Assembly (NCBI RefSeq): GCF_027596085.1
Contig: NC_072467.1
Span: forward strand, 26,447,734 to 26,511,733
Direction of reading: 5' to 3'
Length of the DNA stretch: 64,000 bases
Source of the DNA: Anoplopoma fimbria
Lineage: Eukaryota > Chordata > Actinopteri > Perciformes > Anoplopomatidae
This document shows positions 60,047 to 64,000 of this stretch, one piece after another. The stretch's first letter is position 1, and every line of letters begins with the position of its first letter. The notes below the pieces were generated by a model. The model searched no databases. It saw nothing but the letters and a program-made list of their open reading frames with translations, and was not told where the DNA came from. A program made the translations under genes and the position numbers.

Positions 60047-60619
60047 CTTTTCACCTATGCTGACACTGGTCGAGTCACCTGCTCCAGGATCACAGGTGTG
60101 AGGAAGAGAATTGTTTGGGGTGGGGAGAAGGAAACATTCTTTTGGAGGTAGACAGAGGAGTTTTGTTGAGTCCTGGCTGGCTGAAATGGAGAAGGGAAGG
60201 GCGTTCAGGTGTTTTTTGGGCTGGATCCTCGTCCAAAAGAAGAAAAAGAGGAATTCTGTGAGATTTGAGGACCAAAATAACTGAGCAGAAGACTGGAGAT
60301 CAAATCTAGGCTGGACTACGTCCTTCCAGATCTACATCTGGTGAGTTTTATCAATTGGGCTGGTTTTACAATGCATTGTATTTCCTGAGTGATATTATTG
60401 CAATTTGAATGGAAGACTATAGGGATGGGTATCTTTTATCAATACTTTTTTAAGATACCAACCAAAACGGTACCAAATAGTATCGAAACTTTTCTAGTCA
60501 AACGATATTTACTCTCAATCCATTCTCTGTCCAATCAGTGCAAGCCTACCTCGATTTAATGCCAAGTATGATTGGCCCACAACCCATACAGCTGGCCTGC
60601 ATGCATGGCTCTGGACATG

Positions 60620-60710
60620 GATATGTCTGACGGTTAGCTAGAAGCTAACTGTCCTAACAGCGCTAACAATGGCAACAGCGCTGACAGAGCTAACCGTTTT
60701 AACTAGAGAT
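60620..60710 (+). repeat. 'gctaac' cluster
   Basis: tagctagaagctaactgtcc..taacagcgctaacaatggca..acagcgctgacagagctaac. A similar cluster lies at 56805-56860 (ctaacaccagcacgctaaca). Such clusters occur in a common fish repeat. Confidence 0.4.
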
Positions 60711-60939
60711 GGGAACCCGAGAGAGGATGTTCAGTTATTGGTACTGTCATTGTAATCTTTTAAATGATTCCAGGGCTTTGGGAGGACATTTTATATATAA
60801 AAATATATATATTTCTGTTGGACTATGTTGCCTCCAAAAGTGGAACTACTATTTTGGACATTACAATTAATTCCTTGTGAACTTATTTGTATACTTTTAA
60901 ACTGCTACCAGCAGCTCTATAGCTCACTCTGACGGTAGG

Positions 60940-61560
60940 TCGACCAAAATTTCCCCACCCTTTGGCGGCCAAAGTTTTCGACCTCGGACGCTGAAATTTG
61001 GCATGAAGGTCAATTGTGTGATTGTGTGAAGGTGTTTGTTTATGATCGCCAATTTGCAAAAGAGGGTGTGGCAGTGAGAGTTGCCTCAAACAAAAAGAGG
61101 CATAACTTCTTAATGGATTCACATACAATGGCCGAACCATTTGTAGTACACTTTTTTTGGGACGCTTCATTTGTCCTCCTTCAGAATTCCACTTTCCCTA
61201 GTGACCATTTGCTCCTCCCCCTTCACATTGACCCCGCCCCTTCCCATAACTCTTAAACACTTTTAGGCGGCATCATTTGTCTCAGCAGGGAGTTCCTTTT
61301 GCATTTTGCCATGGAGATCGAGTGTTTGTGAGGTTGTGTGTGAATGCATGCATGGCCATACATGGCCTCAGCTATTGCAATTTCGCGCTTGTTAGTTCCA
61401 CAAAATGATACGACCTTCTAAGCTTTTTATGCACCAAGCATCAGTCTGACTTGAGCCCTTGGTTCACCGTGCCCCGTTACTGTCATCAGACAATTGCTGT
61501 CCGTGCCCAAACAGGCATTGATGCTAAAAAAGCACCATGAAAAAGGATTCTAGCCGACTT
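60940..61560. other. Probable unclassified interspersed repeat
   Basis: ctgaaatttggcatgaaggt..gagagttgcctcaaacaaaa..agaggcataacttcttaatg..gccatggagatcgagtgttt. The wording resembles teleost dispersed repeats, but I have no second copy in the window. ORFs of 80-95 codons on both strands have no support. Confidence 0.35.
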
Positions 61561-62129
61561 TCAATTAGCATCTTTTCTTTTTTTCTGTAGTGCCAACACA
61601 TTTATTTAAGGCTTGATTTAGCTTTTTGCTCATAAGCGTAACTGTTCTTCTGGTTTGACTCTCAAATGAACTGTAAGCGTACCTTTTTCTAAACTGAACC
61701 TTTTGGTTTGGGTTAGCTAACTTTTGTCCACTGCTAATATGAACTGCTTTATCTGCCCAACTGACTCATTAGCTTACCTGACTTCTAAACTGCTCAGAAG
61801 CATTTTATAGCTTTGAAATTGTACTTGTAAGAAGTATAGTTTTTTTGTTTTTGTGAATGTTTATGCTAACTGGCCAGGATTCATGGAGAGAAAACTGCTA
61901 TCCCAATTTTTTTTTTATAATTATCTTGGAGAGGTTTAGCAGTAGTTTGTTGGTGAATGGGAAATATGAAGCATGTTGTCAGAACAACTAGAGGACTGTT
62001 GGAAACTCTATATATAACTTTAAATTAACTTCATTTTGTTTGTTTTGTTAGCTTGGAGAAGCTAACCCGTAAGGAATGTCTGTTTTTGTTAGGGTTGAGT
62101 AAGAAACCTTCTCTTGAAACTGTTTCTAT

Positions 62130-62485
62130 TTGCCTTTTGTAGTGAATGCAACAGCACATGTTCAGCCTCAACTATTTCTGTATGGGAAAAAAAGTGATTT
62201 GAGCAATTTGCTGACACTAATGGTGGTTGGTCCGCCTTACCCTGTGCAGGCGGTTCTCCTGCTGCGACGGCAGAGCGCTAAGATCTGCAGCACAAAAGGG
62301 AATAAAATGACTTTTGTTGGTGAAGCCAAAAAGTCCCGTAGCTTTCATCGTATCACCTAATTATTCCTCTAGAGGTCCAATTAGCCCGACGGTGGCTGGA
62401 CATGAAGCACATCCGCTGGTCCAGCAAGGAGTCGATGGATTGGCTGACTGTAGTGGGTACAAAAGATGCTAAAAATACACTGCTT
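62130..62485. other. Candidate conserved non-coding element
   Basis: gatttgagcaatttgctgac..gtccgccttaccctgtgcag..gcgacggcagagcgctaaga..cacctaattattcctctaga..ggtccaattagcccgacggt. A dense complex block with TAATTA cores. The 76-codon ORF through it has no recognised motif and no acceptor/donor pair that I trust. Confidence 0.45.
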
Positions 62486-63569
62486 TGTATTCCTCATGCA
62501 AATTCTGAGCCAAAAGTATGGTTGAATTAAGAGTAAAAGTTTTAATTTTCTCTTAGTAAACTTTTAATTGTTTTGCCGGTGGCAAACTGATGTGAAGATT
62601 CTTTAAAGGGACAAAACATGGAAGAGCATGCTAAAAAACAACAAGGCATGTGTCGTTAAAGCAAACGACTGAATGCAGTTCTGTCATTTCAGACAGATGG
62701 ACGAACAACAAACATATGCAAGATCATTCCTAATACAGCTAAATATGGTTATGTAATACAGGAGTCAAACCTCACATTGTGCAGGTTAGCTAACGGAAAG
62801 TTTAAAAAAAATAAATAAAAAAAAAGCAAAGACACAAATTGTATCTATTGATCTTAAGCAGCTGGCACCTGGGCTCTGTTCATATTCCGTGTTCAGACTC
62901 TAATCAAATATGGTAAAGAAAAACATCTTAAACAAACATTTTGATCAGAGCAACAAGCATTGGCAGCTTACAATGTACTATAAAACATGTATTGTTTTTT
63001 TTTTAATGTAAGGTCTCTCCATGTTTGCCTGACGAATAGTGCTTTAAATTGCTGGTGGGATAAACAATGGCGACATAATCTTGGATACTTGGCTACATCC
63101 TTAAAGACGAGAGTAAAGAGTTACAGAAAATGTTGCTTTTGCTGACCTCCAGTGGCTCATCTTGCTGCAGTGATGTAGACGTGTACTCGGTACACTGTGA
63201 CATCACTGCTGGCGGGTGAAAAAGACCTGAAACTTTCGGCCAGAGAGGGCAGTGAAATGCGGGTCAGCTTGTTGTAAAGTTGCTCTTTAACTTGGTCGAG
63301 GTGTTTGCGTAACACCATGACCATGAAAGTGTTTGGTAAAGTGGTCCCATATCTATTTTTATATATTTGATCTATTTAATCATTTCCTCCATATTCAAGT
63401 TTTGCCAAAACATTAAAAAAAGTTTAAAAAAAAGTACGCATTAATAACGGCACAAGTTGTGAACACAAGATTAACATATCAGTTTTAAAGCTAATATGTT
63501 AATCTTGTTAGCATCAGTTGCTTATTTGGACATCCATCAGTTATATATCTACCTTTATGATTCATTAGG

Positions 63570-63710
63570 AGTGTTTGTGTCACCTGATGAATGCAAGCCA
63601 GTGTTATCTCTCTTTTAGCTCCGTTTTTGGTCTCCACCACCTCCTGAGGGAATATCTGTCTCTTTAGCAGAAAAATGCTCGGCTATGTTCACCAGCTAGT
63701 CTTTTACTTT
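63570..63710 (-). repeat. Dispersed repeat 'gtggagaccaaaaacggagc', copy 2
   Basis: tcttttagctccgtttttgg..tctccaccacctcctgaggg..aatatctgtctctttagcag..accagctagtctttt: the reverse complement of 33360-33500. Homology probably extends on both sides. Confidence 0.85.
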
Positions 63711-64000
63711 GTCCGTTCGCTGTTTGTCAGGTCGAGTGCACTGGCTTCTTACAGCTTTTTCTCTGAAAATGAGGCTTTGAGAGCTGTGAGAGTGAACCAG
63801 AACAGTAAAGTAAAGTCGATAAGAGCTGCAGATTCAGCAGATCATTCTTTGTAGGTTCATCACTACGAGCAAAACCATTCACACTGTCACATTGTTTTCA
63901 TATTTTCATTTCAAACATTATTAAAAGCTTTACTCTTAACTTTAGCACGTCACCAGTAAATTAAGAACTAAATGAGCATTTACAGCAAAAAAAAACCAAA

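Overview
This window is vertebrate nuclear DNA, almost certainly from a spiny-rayed (percomorph-type) teleost. It is AT-rich, has long introns with GT..AG boundaries, (GT)n microsatellites, a tRNA-derived SINE, and many interspersed repeats of kinds common in teleost genomes. I found no prokaryotic or viral gene, operon or CRISPR array, and no coherent new multi-gene system.

One protein-coding gene is firmly supported: the 3' part of a TAFA5 (FAM19A5) orthologue on the + strand, in three coding exons. Exon 15311-15460 encodes the start of the mature secreted domain. Exon 27212-27339 encodes the C-terminal cysteine cluster. The terminal exon starts at 37750 and encodes only Val-Ser-stop before its 3' UTR. 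The split codons join in phase across both introns (11.75 kb and 10.41 kb). The joined peptide has 8 cysteines with the CX14CX11CX4CX5CX10C spacing of the family. The signal-peptide first exon(s) were not found and probably lie upstream of base 1.

Layout: 1-15310 is upstream or intron-1 DNA with repeats and a few complex, possibly conserved non-coding blocks. 15311-37758 is the gene body. Its introns hold a 405-bp duplicated block, a 15-bp CpG-rich minisatellite, a LINE fragment embedded in a 29-bp minisatellite, and further candidate non-coding elements. 37759 to about 38390 is the probable 3' UTR. 38.4-64 kb is gene-poor and repeat-rich. It contains a degenerate GGTTCT/AGAACC array, a MITE, a 13-bp minisatellite, two long (GT)n tracts, a decayed RecQ-like helicase fragment from a mobile element, a TTAA-flanked element nested in a hAT-like element, a 1.1-kb polypurine tract, and several repeats present in two or more copies.

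Repeat relationships between copies inside the window were read directly from the sequence. Repeat class names, conserved-element calls and comparisons with human TAFA5 rest on memory and are flagged. No alignment, RNA or genome search could be run.
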